Shown here in pieces: positions 42,336-51,025 of a stretch of 64,000 bases of DNA. Under the pieces are notes generated by a model. That model had not been told where the DNA came from. It searched no databases and saw nothing but the letters and a program-made list of their open reading frames with translations. The stretch is from Chryseosolibacter sp964532595 (lineage in GTDB: Bacteria; Bacteroidota; Bacteroidia; Cytophagales; Cyclobacteriaceae), in assembly GCA_964532595.1 (NCBI GenBank), contig CAZHIQ010000004.1:124001-188000 (forward strand). The letters are read 5' to 3'. Position 1 is the stretch's first letter; each line of letters begins with the position of its first letter. The translations under genes and the position numbers were made by a program.

Positions 42336-43307
42336 TCAAAACGGTGAACCTTCACGGAGATACAATACAATGGCTGCTGTTACCATCAAGTTTATGATGG
42401 TTACCGGAAGCAATATTTTCCAACCGAAATCCATTAGCTGATCGTAGCGCGGCCGCGGGAGTGAGGCGCGTAAAAGAATAAATATGAAGATGAACACAAA
42501 TGTCTTAAGTATGAACCAGACTACTGGGGGCAGGAAGCCGGGGCCGAGCCATCCGCCGAAGTACAGCGCGACGGTCAGGCTGCTGATCAGAATAATACCG
42601 ACGTATTCGCCGACGAAGAACATCCCAAACTTCATTCCGGAGTATTCGGAGTGGAAGCCGGCGATTATTTCGCTTTCCGACTCTGGTATATCGAAGGGGA
42701 GACGGTGGGTTTCGGCGATGCCTGCAATGAAGAACGTAAGAAAGCCGAGGAACTGTGGAATCACATACCACATACCGGCTTGTGACTCGACGATCGTATG
42801 GACGCTGAGTGACCCTGACAGGATGACGACCCCCATGATTGATAGAGCCATAAAGACTTCGTAGGATATCATCTGCGCTGCTCCGCGCATGGCGCCAAGG
42901 AGGGCGTACTTATTGTTGGACGCCCATCCTCCGAGGATAATGCTGTATGCGCCCATGGAAGACGCAGCGAGGAAAAACAGAATGCCGATGTTGAGATCGG
43001 AGACGATAAATCCAGGCGCGAAAGGTACGACAACAAATCCCATCAGCGCGGCCATCATGACAATCGCTGGGGCGATGACAAAAACTTTACGGTCGGCAAA
43101 CGGTGGGATCCAGTCTTCTTTAAAAAACAGCTTGAGAGTATCGGCGAGTACGACGAGGAGACCGAAAGGCCCCGCGCGATTAGGTCCATAGCGATCCTGC
43201 CAGAGAGCAAGCAATCGTCGTTCGAGCCAGATTAATCCCGGAGCGACGAGCATGACGCCACCGAGTACGCCAGCAACGATCAACATAGGATGAACAGGCT
43301 CATGCAT
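42336..43307 (-). CDS. nuoH: NADH-quinone oxidoreductase subunit H
   Basis: Membrane subunit of complex I that forms much of the quinone-binding pocket next to the peripheral arm. The 323-residue protein has about eight helices, the DRYGPNRAGPFGLLVVLADTLK segment, the quinone-site loop AETHRLPFDIPESESEIIAG with EYSGMKFGMFFVGEY, and LPRPRYDQLMDFGWK near the end. The start overlaps the nuoG end by 8 nt, implying coupling. Length is normal. Confidence 0.96.
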   Translation of the reverse strand: MHEPVHPMLIVAGVLGGVMLVAPGLIWLERRLLALWQDRYGPNRAGPFGLLVVLADTLKLFFKEDWIPPFADRKVFVIAPAIVMMAALMGFVVVPFAPGFIVSDLNIGILFFLAASSMGAYSIILGGWASNNKYALLGAMRGAAQMISYEVFMALSIMGVVILSGSLSVHTIVESQAGMWYVIPQFLGFLTFFIAGIAETHRLPFDIPESESEIIAGFHSEYSGMKFGMFFVGEYVGIILISSLTVALYFGGWLGPGFLPPVVWFILKTFVFIFIFILLRASLPRPRYDQLMDFGWKILLPVTIINLMVTAAIVLYLREGSPF

Positions 43308-45999
43308 GTGCGAGTACTTTTACGGCAGCCCAGGCGGGTAAATCGACAAACGGTAATTCCGGAAGGCCATAAGGCATTCCTGCAACTCCCAGAGGGAGGG
43401 TTGTGTTGACGCGTACGGGGAGAGCGTAGTGCTGGCGCATGACCTCAAACTCCAGCGTATCCCCATCGGATACGCTGTATTGTTCGGCATCGGCAGGATT
43501 CAGCATGATGTACGGCTGAGGAACGCGTGTTAATATTGCTGCTCCGCGGGCGCTTAGTTCTTCGGATCCGAAAATGTGGTAGAGATTGACCAGCCACAGA
43601 TGATCAGGCATAGGTACAAATACTTCGGGTATATCCGCGAAGTACGGTGCAGATGAATTTGACGCGGGCTCGATTAGTCTGATGCCCGGACTTCCTCCCA
43701 GTAAATCACCATTTACTTCTTTCTGATATTTGTTGACCGCCTGTACCGAGTTCCAGCCGGGCGCCCAGTAAAACGGAATCATCGATGACGGCGGTGTACC
43801 CCGGTAGCCTTCCATGGTATAGGAGAGTGGCGAGTCGGAATCTTCGGGCGGCTTGGGTTCACTCACATGGATATGTGCTTGCATAGCGGTTCGACCGCTG
43901 AAGCGATGCGGCGCCCGAGGAATTTTTTGTCCTGCAATCCTGAAGTCGGGCGGTGGTGTTACTGTATTGATTCCGGCGAGTCGGGGTTCGTTTTCAGCGA
44001 GAGCGTTTGTGACATCGTTGAAGTTCTTCCACTGCGACATGATTTCATGCTCTGTATCCACAGCGAAGCGCAACAGCCATCGCCAGCTTTCCTGAATGAC
44101 GGGCGAAGACTCAAAGACCTGGAACGCTCGTTGAGCCCGGCCTTCGTTATTAACGAGGATGCCATCTGACTCGGCATAAGTTCCTGCGGGAATAAGGATG
44201 TCGGCACGGTGTGTGGTCGCGGTGGGTGTGTGATCAATGGCGATGACATGACGGCACGTGTCGAGAAACCGATCAACCATGTCCTTTTTCGCGTGTCGGT
44301 AGAGATCGTTTTCAAGAATGATTACCGCATCAGCGTGTCCGTTGATTACAGCATTGAAGGCAGTGTTCAATCGATGTCCGCCCATGAGCGCCAGACCGAT
44401 CGAATTGCACTCTGGAGCGGTGAAGACGAGTCCTGTTTTGGGGTTCGTTTTGTGTAACGCCCAGGCAACATTGGCGGCCGACTTAATAACCGTAGCACAA
44501 TCGCACGACATGCCCGATATAATGACGGGGCGCTTGGCCACTCGCAGTGCATCGGCGATATGCTTTGCCTGGTCAAGGACTTCCCCGGGCAGATTGCTTA
44601 CGGGAGGAAGTGTCGGATCGAGCTGATGCGCTACCGCATAACCGAGGCGGGCAAGATCATCGGGTGCGGCATGGTATGTTTGTGTGGCGACGTCGTGCAG
44701 ACGAGTTTCCATGACCGATGCAATGAACAGCGGACCTCTTTGGTTCTGGGCGCGTTCACGTGCTGCAGCGTCGTGCCACGGAGGTATTCCGGCCGACTGG
44801 GCATCTTCGAGCGGCTGTTGTCGTACAGCTTGCCGCACCGCCAGGGCAAGCATCGGCGCGGTGTTGGTAAGATCTTCGCCGAGGATGAAGACCGCATCCG
44901 CTGTTTCGACTTCCCGCATAGAAGGGGTTCGTACCGGCCCTTCGCTGAGGATCCGGATGATCAGTTCTGCAAGATCGTGCTCATCGACCGATACACCGTG
45001 ATAGAAGTTGTCGGCGCCGACCAATTCTTTCAGGGCAAAATTTGACTGCAGCGAGGCCCGTGGTGATCCAATGCCAATCACGCGCTGACTCTTAAGGATG
45101 TCGCCCACTGCGTGAACAACGCGTTCGCCGTTGACTATTTCGGCGTCGATGCGCGGCTCGATAATCCGGTCTTTCGCGTTAGTGAATTCGTAGCCATACC
45201 GACCCCGGTCGCATAAAAAGTATCCGTTAACCTTGTCGTGATATCTTGTAGTGATGGATCGAAGGGAACCGTAGCGTTCGCCGGCGATGGTGTTGCATCC
45301 GAGACTGCAGTGATGACAGATTGAAGGAGCGGACGTGAGATCCCATTTACGGGTATAATGTTGCTTTAAGGTCTTATCAGTGAAGACACCGGTTGGACAA
45401 ACTTCGGCGAGGTTTCCGCTGAACTCATTTTCGAGAATGCCATCAGCTGCACGGCCGAAGTAGACGTTGTTGCGCGAGGCAAAGACATCGAGATCATCAC
45501 CGCCGGCGTAGTCGCGATAGAATCGGACGCATCGATAGCATTGGATACATCGATTCATTTCGTGATTGAGGAACGGACCCAGATACTGATTTCTATAGGT
45601 ACGCTTCTTGTATTGGAACCTCCTGTAGTTATGACCGGTCATCACCGTCATGTCTTGCAAATGACATGATCCTCCTTCGTCGCATACGGCGCAATCGTGT
45701 GGATGGTTCGTCATGAGCCACTCAATAATATGTGCACGGAATTCCTTGGCTTGCCCGTCGTTGATTGAAATCCTTTGATTGTCGGTCACCGGCTCCATGC
45801 ATGACATAACCAGTCGTCCCTTTGTATCGTCCTCGCCTCTGTACACTTTGACAGCACACTGTCGGCATGCGCCTACGGATCCCAGGGCCGGATGCCAACA
45901 AAAATAAGGGATGTCAAAACCGAGACCGATGCAGGTTTCGAGAAGGTTTTTTCCCGGCTGAACCTCATAAGGTTTGTTGTCGATGTACAGGGTGACCAT
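43300..45999 (-). CDS. nuoG: NADH-quinone oxidoreductase subunit G
   Basis: The large iron-sulfur subunit of the peripheral arm, 899 residues. The N-terminal [2Fe-2S] domain shows CWHPALGSVGACRQCAVKVY, then HDCAVCDEGGSCHLQDM (with the His ligand of a [4Fe-4S] cluster), RCIQCYRCVRFYRDYAGGD and CHHCSLGCNTIAGERYGS, giving clusters N1b, N5, N4 and N7. The rest is a molybdopterin-oxidoreductase-like domain without cofactor, with late dinucleotide-domain sequence MLNPADAEQYSVSDGDTLEF. It follows nuoF by 20 nt. Confidence 0.95.
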   Translation of the reverse strand: MVTLYIDNKPYEVQPGKNLLETCIGLGFDIPYFCWHPALGSVGACRQCAVKVYRGEDDTKGRLVMSCMEPVTDNQRISINDGQAKEFRAHIIEWLMTNHPHDCAVCDEGGSCHLQDMTVMTGHNYRRFQYKKRTYRNQYLGPFLNHEMNRCIQCYRCVRFYRDYAGGDDLDVFASRNNVYFGRAADGILENEFSGNLAEVCPTGVFTDKTLKQHYTRKWDLTSAPSICHHCSLGCNTIAGERYGSLRSITTRYHDKVNGYFLCDRGRYGYEFTNAKDRIIEPRIDAEIVNGERVVHAVGDILKSQRVIGIGSPRASLQSNFALKELVGADNFYHGVSVDEHDLAELIIRILSEGPVRTPSMREVETADAVFILGEDLTNTAPMLALAVRQAVRQQPLEDAQSAGIPPWHDAAARERAQNQRGPLFIASVMETRLHDVATQTYHAAPDDLARLGYAVAHQLDPTLPPVSNLPGEVLDQAKHIADALRVAKRPVIISGMSCDCATVIKSAANVAWALHKTNPKTGLVFTAPECNSIGLALMGGHRLNTAFNAVINGHADAVIILENDLYRHAKKDMVDRFLDTCRHVIAIDHTPTATTHRADILIPAGTYAESDGILVNNEGRAQRAFQVFESSPVIQESWRWLLRFAVDTEHEIMSQWKNFNDVTNALAENEPRLAGINTVTPPPDFRIAGQKIPRAPHRFSGRTAMQAHIHVSEPKPPEDSDSPLSYTMEGYRGTPPSSMIPFYWAPGWNSVQAVNKYQKEVNGDLLGGSPGIRLIEPASNSSAPYFADIPEVFVPMPDHLWLVNLYHIFGSEELSARGAAILTRVPQPYIMLNPADAEQYSVSDGDTLEFEVMRQHYALPVRVNTTLPLGVAGMPYGLPELPFVDLPAWAAVKVLAHA

Positions 46000-46019
46000 A
46001 GGCGAAAGGCTTTAATGCT

Positions 46020-47288
46020 TTATCTCCAGGGACATTTTTGTTCTTGTATATGGAGTTCAAAATCTTTCCGGAAGTATTTCATAGCGCTTTGCAGAGGTTC
46101 CATCGCGCCGGGAGCGAGAGCGCAGAAGGTATTACCCGGTCCGAGGTATTTCGTGTGAAACTCCAGTATCGCCAGATCTTCTGCGCGACCAACTCCTTCG
46201 TCTATGGAACCGAGGATTTTCGACACCCAGGGAAGACCTTCACGACATGGTGTACAAAAGCCGCACGACTCCTGGGCAAAGAATGATTCGAGGTTTCGGA
46301 CAAAACCGACAGGGCAGGTTTTGTCGTCGAGGATAATTAAAGTCCCCGTGCCTAGCCTGCTTCCCGCAGCGGCTACGTTAGTGTAGTCCAGCTTTACATC
46401 CAGATGCTCTTCAACAAGGAAATCGGTTGAAGCACCTCCCGGGAGTGCACCTCGAAAGCGGTGACCGTCGAGCATTCCGCCTGCGTATTCTTCGATAAGT
46501 TCGCGCATGGTGATTCCCATAGGCAATTCCCAGGCACCGGGTCTTTTTACTTTCCCCGAAACACCGAACATTTTTGTTCCCGCGTCTTGTGTGAGGCTGA
46601 GTTTCTGAAACCACTCGGCGCCGTGGTTGATGATGTGTGGAATGTTGCAAAGGGTTTCCACATTGTTGACGATAGTTGGTCGCCCAAAGAGTCCGCTGAC
46701 CTGCGGGAAGGGCGGTTTGGCTCGTGGCGTGGCGCGTTTACCCTCCAGTGAATTGAGAAGCGCCGTTTCCTCCCCACACATATACCGTCCGACGCCGGTG
46801 TGCAGGTGCATCTCAAGGTCAAAGCCTGATCCCAGGATGTTCTTACCCAGATAGCCGGCGGCATAGGCTTCCTGAATAGCGTGCTCGATTGCCTTAGCAG
46901 CGGTGTTATACGCCCAGCGCAGAAAGACGAATGATTGGTCGGCTTGAATAGCGTAGGCCGATAGGATCATCCCTTCAATAAGTTGATGGGGAGTGCTTTC
47001 CAACAAGATACGGTCTTTGAAGGTGCCGGGCTCCATTTCATCGGCATTGGCGACGAGGTACTTCGGTTTGATGCCGTCATTGGGAACAAACGTCCATTTG
47101 AGTCCGGTGGCAAATCCCGCGCCTCCGCGACCACGAAGATTCGACTCTTTTACCAGATCTATGATCGCTTTGGGCTCAACTCCTTTCAGGACTTTACGCA
47201 CTGCTTCATATCCGCCTGTCTGCTCGTACTCGCGCAGCGAAAGCGGTTGGCGGTCGGGTCGTATGTGGGCTGTCAACGGTTTTTCCAT
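46020..47288 (-). CDS. nuoF: NADH-quinone oxidoreductase subunit F
   Basis: The NADH-binding flavoprotein of complex I, 422 residues. Motifs are LRGRGGAGFATGLKWTFVP (FMN and NADH glycine-rich loop), HTGVGRYMCGEETALLNSLE, RPTIVNNVETLCNIPHI and the [4Fe-4S] cluster N3 ligands ESCGFCTPCREG with a later Cys in TFCALAPGAME. It accepts hydride from NADH and passes electrons to the clusters. It follows nuoE by 2 nt and precedes nuoG by 20 nt. Confidence 0.97.
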   Translation of the reverse strand: MEKPLTAHIRPDRQPLSLREYEQTGGYEAVRKVLKGVEPKAIIDLVKESNLRGRGGAGFATGLKWTFVPNDGIKPKYLVANADEMEPGTFKDRILLESTPHQLIEGMILSAYAIQADQSFVFLRWAYNTAAKAIEHAIQEAYAAGYLGKNILGSGFDLEMHLHTGVGRYMCGEETALLNSLEGKRATPRAKPPFPQVSGLFGRPTIVNNVETLCNIPHIINHGAEWFQKLSLTQDAGTKMFGVSGKVKRPGAWELPMGITMRELIEEYAGGMLDGHRFRGALPGGASTDFLVEEHLDVKLDYTNVAAAGSRLGTGTLIILDDKTCPVGFVRNLESFFAQESCGFCTPCREGLPWVSKILGSIDEGVGRAEDLAILEFHTKYLGPGNTFCALAPGAMEPLQSAMKYFRKDFELHIQEQKCPWR

Positions 47289-47290
47289 AG

Positions 47291-47755
47291 CTATTCGTAC
47301 TGTTGGAGTATAGCGTCCAGTTGTTCCGGTGTAACATTCTGGTATAGGTCGCGATCAATCATGAGAGCCGGTGCGCGATCGCACGTTCCCAGACAGCAGT
47401 TGGGCAACAGCGTAAACCGATCGTCAGGGGTTGTTTCTCCATACTTTATACCCAGTTTCTCCTCGAGATGGATGCGGAGTTGATCATAGCCCATCACCCA
47501 GCAGCTTATACTGTCACACAACAGGATAACATGACGGCCTACAGGTCTACGGAACAACAGATTGTAGAACGTGGCGACTGAGTCGAGCTCCTCGGTACTC
47601 ATGTTCATGTATTCGGCGACGTCGCGAAGACTGTCGTCCGATATCCATCGCCGGTGCTGTTGAACAACTTTGAGGGCTTCGATGCAGGCTGATTTGCGTT
47701 GTGGCACAATCTGGATGGCCTTGTCAATCTCGTGCTTTTCTTCCGTTGTGAGCAT
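47291..47755 (-). CDS. nuoE: NADH-quinone oxidoreductase subunit E
   Basis: Thioredoxin-like [2Fe-2S] subunit beside NuoF, 154 residues. The four ligands are visible in LLCDSISCWVMG and LLPNCCLGTCDRAPALMI. An N-terminal helical bundle (EIDKAIQIVPQRKSACIEAL) is present. The ATG is at 47753-47755 and the gene is 85 nt after nuoCD. The length is at the short end of the family. Confidence 0.95.
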   Translation of the reverse strand: MLTTEEKHEIDKAIQIVPQRKSACIEALKVVQQHRRWISDDSLRDVAEYMNMSTEELDSVATFYNLLFRRPVGRHVILLCDSISCWVMGYDQLRIHLEEKLGIKYGETTPDDRFTLLPNCCLGTCDRAPALMIDRDLYQNVTPEQLDAILQQYE

Positions 47756-47840
47756 GGTGTTTGTTCTCGAATGACCTATTCAACTTCATTTTGCAGCCTG
47801 TCAACTTTCGAGGTTGAACTGGCTTTGATTCTTATATCTT

Positions 47841-49583
47841 TTACCGGTCGATATCCGCCAGGACGTAGTCCATCGCGCCGAGAATGCTCAGCAAGTCAGC
47901 GACGGAGTATCCGCGGCTGATGTAGGATATCATCTGCATATGTGGAAACGAAGGGGTTCGTACGCGCATACGGTACGGCGATGTACTGCCATCGCTGATA
48001 GCGTAATAGCTGTAAGCTCCCTTGGGCCCCTCAATACAGCTCATTCCTTCGCCCGGAGGAATCACCGGACCCCAGCTCACGCCGAGGAAGTGGGTGATCA
48101 GGGTTTCGATATCGCGTGTTGTAAACTTCTTCATGGGGGGCGTCGCCAGTGGATGGTCGGACTTGTAAGGTCCGGCGGGCATGTGCTTCAGGCATTGTTC
48201 GATGATGCGCAGACTTTGTCGCATCTCGGCGACGCGTACTACGGCGCGGTCGTAGCAGTCTCCGTTTTCAGCAACGGGGATATCGAAGTCAAATTGATCG
48301 TATCCTGAGTGGGGTTGTTTCTTTCGGAAATCCCATGCGAGACCGCACGCTCTGAGGTTAGGCCCTGTGACGCCCCAGTCGATGGCTTCCTCGATGTTGA
48401 AGATTCCGATACCTACGGTGCGTGCTTTAAATATAGCGTTCCGCATGACGAGGTCGTCATACTCGCGCAATCGTTTAGGAAAATAGTCGACGAACTTTTT
48501 GACAAGCGTTTCCCATCCTTGTGGGAGGTCTTGAGCAACGCCACCGATGCGGAACCAGTTGGGGTGCATTCGTCCGCCGCAGATTGCTTCGATGACGTCG
48601 AAGACTCTTTCGCGGTCGGTAAACATATAGAACACCGGCGATAGCTGCCCGACGTCTTGCGCGAAAGTACCATACCATACGAGGTGGCTGGCGATGCGGA
48701 AGAACTCACATAACATGACGCGAATGACCTGGGCGCGTTCGGGAACCTTAATGCCGGCGAGCTTTTCTACCGCGAGTAAGTAGGCGAGATTGTTGTTGAC
48801 CCCGGCCAGGTAGTCGATGCGGTCGGTATAAGGAATGTAAGTGTGCCACGATTGGCGTTCTGCCATTTTCTCCGCACCGCGATGGTGGAAGCCGATGTCG
48901 GGTACAATGTCGACAATATCTTCCCCGTCGAGTTGGAGAATCAAACGCAGCACGCCATGTGTCCCGGGGTGTTGGGGCCCGATGTTAAGGAACATGAAGT
49001 CCGACTCATCACTATGCCGGCTCAGCCCCCATTCTTCGGGTTTGAACAGCAATGACTCCTGTTCGCGGTCGACGAGTTCGTCGTACATGCGGAAGGGTCC
49101 CATTTCTGTCGCGCGTGCCGGATGTTCTTTGCGGAGGGGATGACCTTCCCACGAGCGGGGCATCAGAATTCGCCGGAGGTTGGGGTGCCCGTCGAAGCGG
49201 ATGCCAAACATGTCATATACCTCGCGTTCATACCAGTTCGCATTCGACCATAGATCGGCAATACTTGGAGCCACGGGGTGTTCACCCCGGAGGGCGCATT
49301 TCAGGCGAATGAAGGTGTTCCGATTGAACGAGTAAAGGTGGTACACCAGAGTAAAATCCGAGGTGGGATAGCCGTTGTGGATTTTACGTGTACGCTCGTC
49401 AATAGCCGTAACATCATACAGCAGGGGGTAAGGCTGAGGTATTTCGTTCTTGAGAAATGACAACACCGGTCTTAACTTGTCCAACGGGAGCCATAGGGTG
49501 ACCATGTCATCCCGGGTCGCCTGTTCGGTGAAGACAGTGTCACCGAATTTTAACCGCAATTGCTCTGTTGGACTGGTTGGCAT
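47841..49583 (-). CDS. nuoCD: fused NADH-quinone oxidoreductase subunits C and D
   Basis: One 580-residue chain combining NuoC and NuoD, as in E. coli. The NuoC part (residues about 1-165) has NANWYEREVYDMFGIRFDGH and PNLRRILMPRSWEGHPLRKE. A linker of about 30 residues follows. The NuoD part has LNIGPQHPGTHGVLRLILQL, IGFHHRGAEKMAERQSW, TDRIDYLAGV and the late YSVADLLSILGAMDYVLADI, which form the quinone-binding side of the peripheral arm. Fusion has no frameshift. The start ATG at 49581-49583 overlaps the first unit of a 7-bp tandem repeat. Confidence 0.96.
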   Translation of the reverse strand: MPTSPTEQLRLKFGDTVFTEQATRDDMVTLWLPLDKLRPVLSFLKNEIPQPYPLLYDVTAIDERTRKIHNGYPTSDFTLVYHLYSFNRNTFIRLKCALRGEHPVAPSIADLWSNANWYEREVYDMFGIRFDGHPNLRRILMPRSWEGHPLRKEHPARATEMGPFRMYDELVDREQESLLFKPEEWGLSRHSDESDFMFLNIGPQHPGTHGVLRLILQLDGEDIVDIVPDIGFHHRGAEKMAERQSWHTYIPYTDRIDYLAGVNNNLAYLLAVEKLAGIKVPERAQVIRVMLCEFFRIASHLVWYGTFAQDVGQLSPVFYMFTDRERVFDVIEAICGGRMHPNWFRIGGVAQDLPQGWETLVKKFVDYFPKRLREYDDLVMRNAIFKARTVGIGIFNIEEAIDWGVTGPNLRACGLAWDFRKKQPHSGYDQFDFDIPVAENGDCYDRAVVRVAEMRQSLRIIEQCLKHMPAGPYKSDHPLATPPMKKFTTRDIETLITHFLGVSWGPVIPPGEGMSCIEGPKGAYSYYAISDGSTSPYRMRVRTPSFPHMQMISYISRGYSVADLLSILGAMDYVLADIDR

Positions 49584-49616
49584 CGTGAATCGTGAATCGT
49601 CAATCGTGAATCGTCA
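49582..49616. repeat. five tandem copies of a 7-bp unit at the nuoCD start
   Basis: ATCGTGA, ATCGTGA, ATCGTCA, ATCGTGA and ATCGTCA lie end to end at 49582-49616. The array includes the nuoCD start codon (49581-49583), so it forms the whole immediate 5' untranslated region of that gene on the minus strand. Copy-number change would move upstream sequence without altering the protein. Confidence 0.85.
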
Positions 49617-49626
49617 TTTGTCCCTA

Positions 49627-49667
49627 CCGCGACGGCGGGCAAGCGTCATTCGTCATTCGTACTTCGT
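49627..49667. repeat. GC-rich element and TTCGT repeats left of the nuoB-nuoCD gap
   Basis: CCGCGACGGCGGGCAAGCGT (49627-49646) resembles the element at 40839-40859, and is followed by CATTCGTCATTCGTACTTCGT up to the N run. The CATTCGT-type units continue on the other side of the gap, so the gap is probably a collapsed repeat. Confidence 0.6.
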
Positions 49668-49767
49668 NNNNNNNNNNNNNNNNNNNNNNNNNNNNNNNNN
49701 NNNNNNNNNNNNNNNNNNNNNNNNNNNNNNNNNNNNNNNNNNNNNNNNNNNNNNNNNNNNNNNNNNN
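49668..49767. other. 100-base assembly gap
   Basis: Exactly 100 N between nuoB and nuoCD, flanked on both sides by TTCGTA-type repeats; the true size is unknown. Confidence 0.99.
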
Positions 49768-49797
49768 ACTTCGTAATTCGTACTGCCACGGCGGGCA
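49768..49797. repeat. TTCGTA repeats and GC-rich palindrome right of the gap
   Basis: ACTTCGTAATTCGTAC is followed by TGCCACGGCGGGCA (49784-49797), the same palindrome family as at 40839-40852 and 49627-49646. It ends 4 nt before the nuoB stop codon. Confidence 0.6.
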
Positions 49798-49801
49798 GCA
49801 T

Positions 49802-50434
49802 TTAGATTTCATCCGGTGAACGGAACGTCGTCATTTTCCTTCGTTTCTCCTGTCGTCGTTCTTTTACCGAAATTTTTTCAGGACGGATGATACCCTGATC
49901 GCCGATCACCCAGCTAAGGGGTCGTTTTTCCTTGCCGACTGATTCTGACAGGAGTACCAATCCATCCATGAAGGCGTCCGGTCTCGGGGGGCATCCCGGT
50001 ACGTATACATCGACCGGGAGGAATTTGTCTACGCCTTGTACTACACTATATATATCATACATACCGCCAGAGTTGGCGCATGATCCCATAGAGATTACCC
50101 ATCGCGGCTCCATCATTTGCTCATGCAGTCTCTTTATGATAGGAGCCATCTTGATGAATACCGTTCCGGCGATGATCATGACATCGGCTTCACGAGGTGT
50201 TCCTCGGATAACTTCGGCGCCGAAGCGCGCAAGGTCATACTTCGGTGTCATACTGGTGGCCATTTCTACGAAGCAGCAAGAGAGGCCGAAGTGAAAAGGC
50301 CACATGGAATTCTTGCGACCCCAGGCGAGCAGGTCCTGAACGGTGGTGAGCACGAGACTTTGTCTGACCGTTTCTTCCAGGGAGCTGTTGCCTTTGACCT
50401 TCTGACCGTTTGTGTTGTTAAGCCACCATTTCAT
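49802..50434 (-). CDS. nuoB: NADH-quinone oxidoreductase subunit B
   Basis: NuoB carries the terminal [4Fe-4S] cluster N2 that reduces quinone. The 210-residue protein has FGLSCCFVEMATSMTP (two adjacent Cys ligands), SMGSCANSGGMYDIYSVVQG and VDVYVPGCPPRPDAFMDGL for the others. I chose the ATG at 50432-50434 (MKWWLNNTNG), which lies 10 nt after the nuoA stop; the frame is open further upstream but only inside nuoA. The C terminus has a basic tail (KERRQEKRRKMTTFRS). Confidence 0.95.
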   Translation of the reverse strand: MKWWLNNTNGQKVKGNSSLEETVRQSLVLTTVQDLLAWGRKNSMWPFHFGLSCCFVEMATSMTPKYDLARFGAEVIRGTPREADVMIIAGTVFIKMAPIIKRLHEQMMEPRWVISMGSCANSGGMYDIYSVVQGVDKFLPVDVYVPGCPPRPDAFMDGLVLLSESVGKEKRPLSWVIGDQGIIRPEKISVKERRQEKRRKMTTFRSPDEI

Positions 50435-50444
50435 ATCCGGAATG

Positions 50445-50948
50445 TTAGGATAGTATGCGTTCCTTTTTCTTTTTGTCGACAGCACCGGGTGTGCCTGATG
50501 AATCGGTTTCACAGTACAGTGAACGATCGATCGTCGCTTTTTTCTTCCTGTAAGCGGCGAGGATTTTTCTACCGTCAGGACCGAAGTCGAGTGCGCCGTT
50601 TCGCCACTCATAAATCAGCACTACGAAGAGCAGGATCACGAAGACCAGCACGCCGAAGTAGCCATACCAGCCGAGCTCAGGAAAGGCGATGGCCCAGCTG
50701 ACGATGAACATCGTCTCGACATCAAAGATGACGAACAGCATGGCGATGAGATAGAATTGAGAGGAGAAACGAAGGCGTGCGGATCCAGTACTCACGATAC
50801 CGCCTTCGTAAGGCTCTTCTGTTGCCCGCTCCTTATGCCGTTGTCCCAGGACATAGGAGAGTCCGAGCATCAGTACCACAAGGCTGAGCACAATGCCGCC
50901 ATAGGCAACGATGGGCCAAAGCAAGTCGGTTTCGTTAGAACTTTCCAC
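50445..50948 (-). CDS. nuoA: NADH-quinone oxidoreductase subunit A (GTG start)
   Basis: Membrane subunit of complex I, 167 residues. The three helices are PIVAYGGIVLSLVVLMLGLS, FYLIAMLFVIFDVETMFIVS and GYFGVLVFVILLFVVLIYEW; EEPYEGGIVSTGSARLRFSS is the conserved loop with the family's Glu and Gly residues. The C terminus has about 45 extra polar residues beyond a typical NuoA, ending in KKKKERI. The best start is GTG at 50946-50948. This is the first gene of the nuo operon, so the promoter should lie between 50949 and 51025. Confidence 0.93.
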   Translation of the reverse strand: MESSNETDLLWPIVAYGGIVLSLVVLMLGLSYVLGQRHKERATEEPYEGGIVSTGSARLRFSSQFYLIAMLFVIFDVETMFIVSWAIAFPELGWYGYFGVLVFVILLFVVLIYEWRNGALDFGPDGRKILAAYRKKKATIDRSLYCETDSSGTPGAVDKKKKERILS

Positions 50949-50952
50949 AACG

Positions 50953-50969
50953 GTTTGCCTCCGGCAAAC
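50953..50969 (-). promoter_or_regulatory. small hairpin just upstream of nuoA
   Basis: GTTTGCC (50953-50959) and GGCAAAC (50963-50969) form a 7-bp stem with a 3-nt loop, 4 nt before the nuoA GTG start. In the mRNA this would sit at the ribosome-binding region. Whether it regulates the nuo operon is unknown. Confidence 0.45.
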
Positions 50970-51025
50970 GTGTTTGTTCTCAAGGGACCTTCTGCGTGCT
51001 ACGCCAACGGGCGGTTACAATACGA

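Noticed and set aside
49582..49797. Tandem repeats near the nuoB-nuoCD gap as a CRISPR array
   Set aside because: Units are only 7 bp with no spacers, so they form a microsatellite and not a CRISPR.
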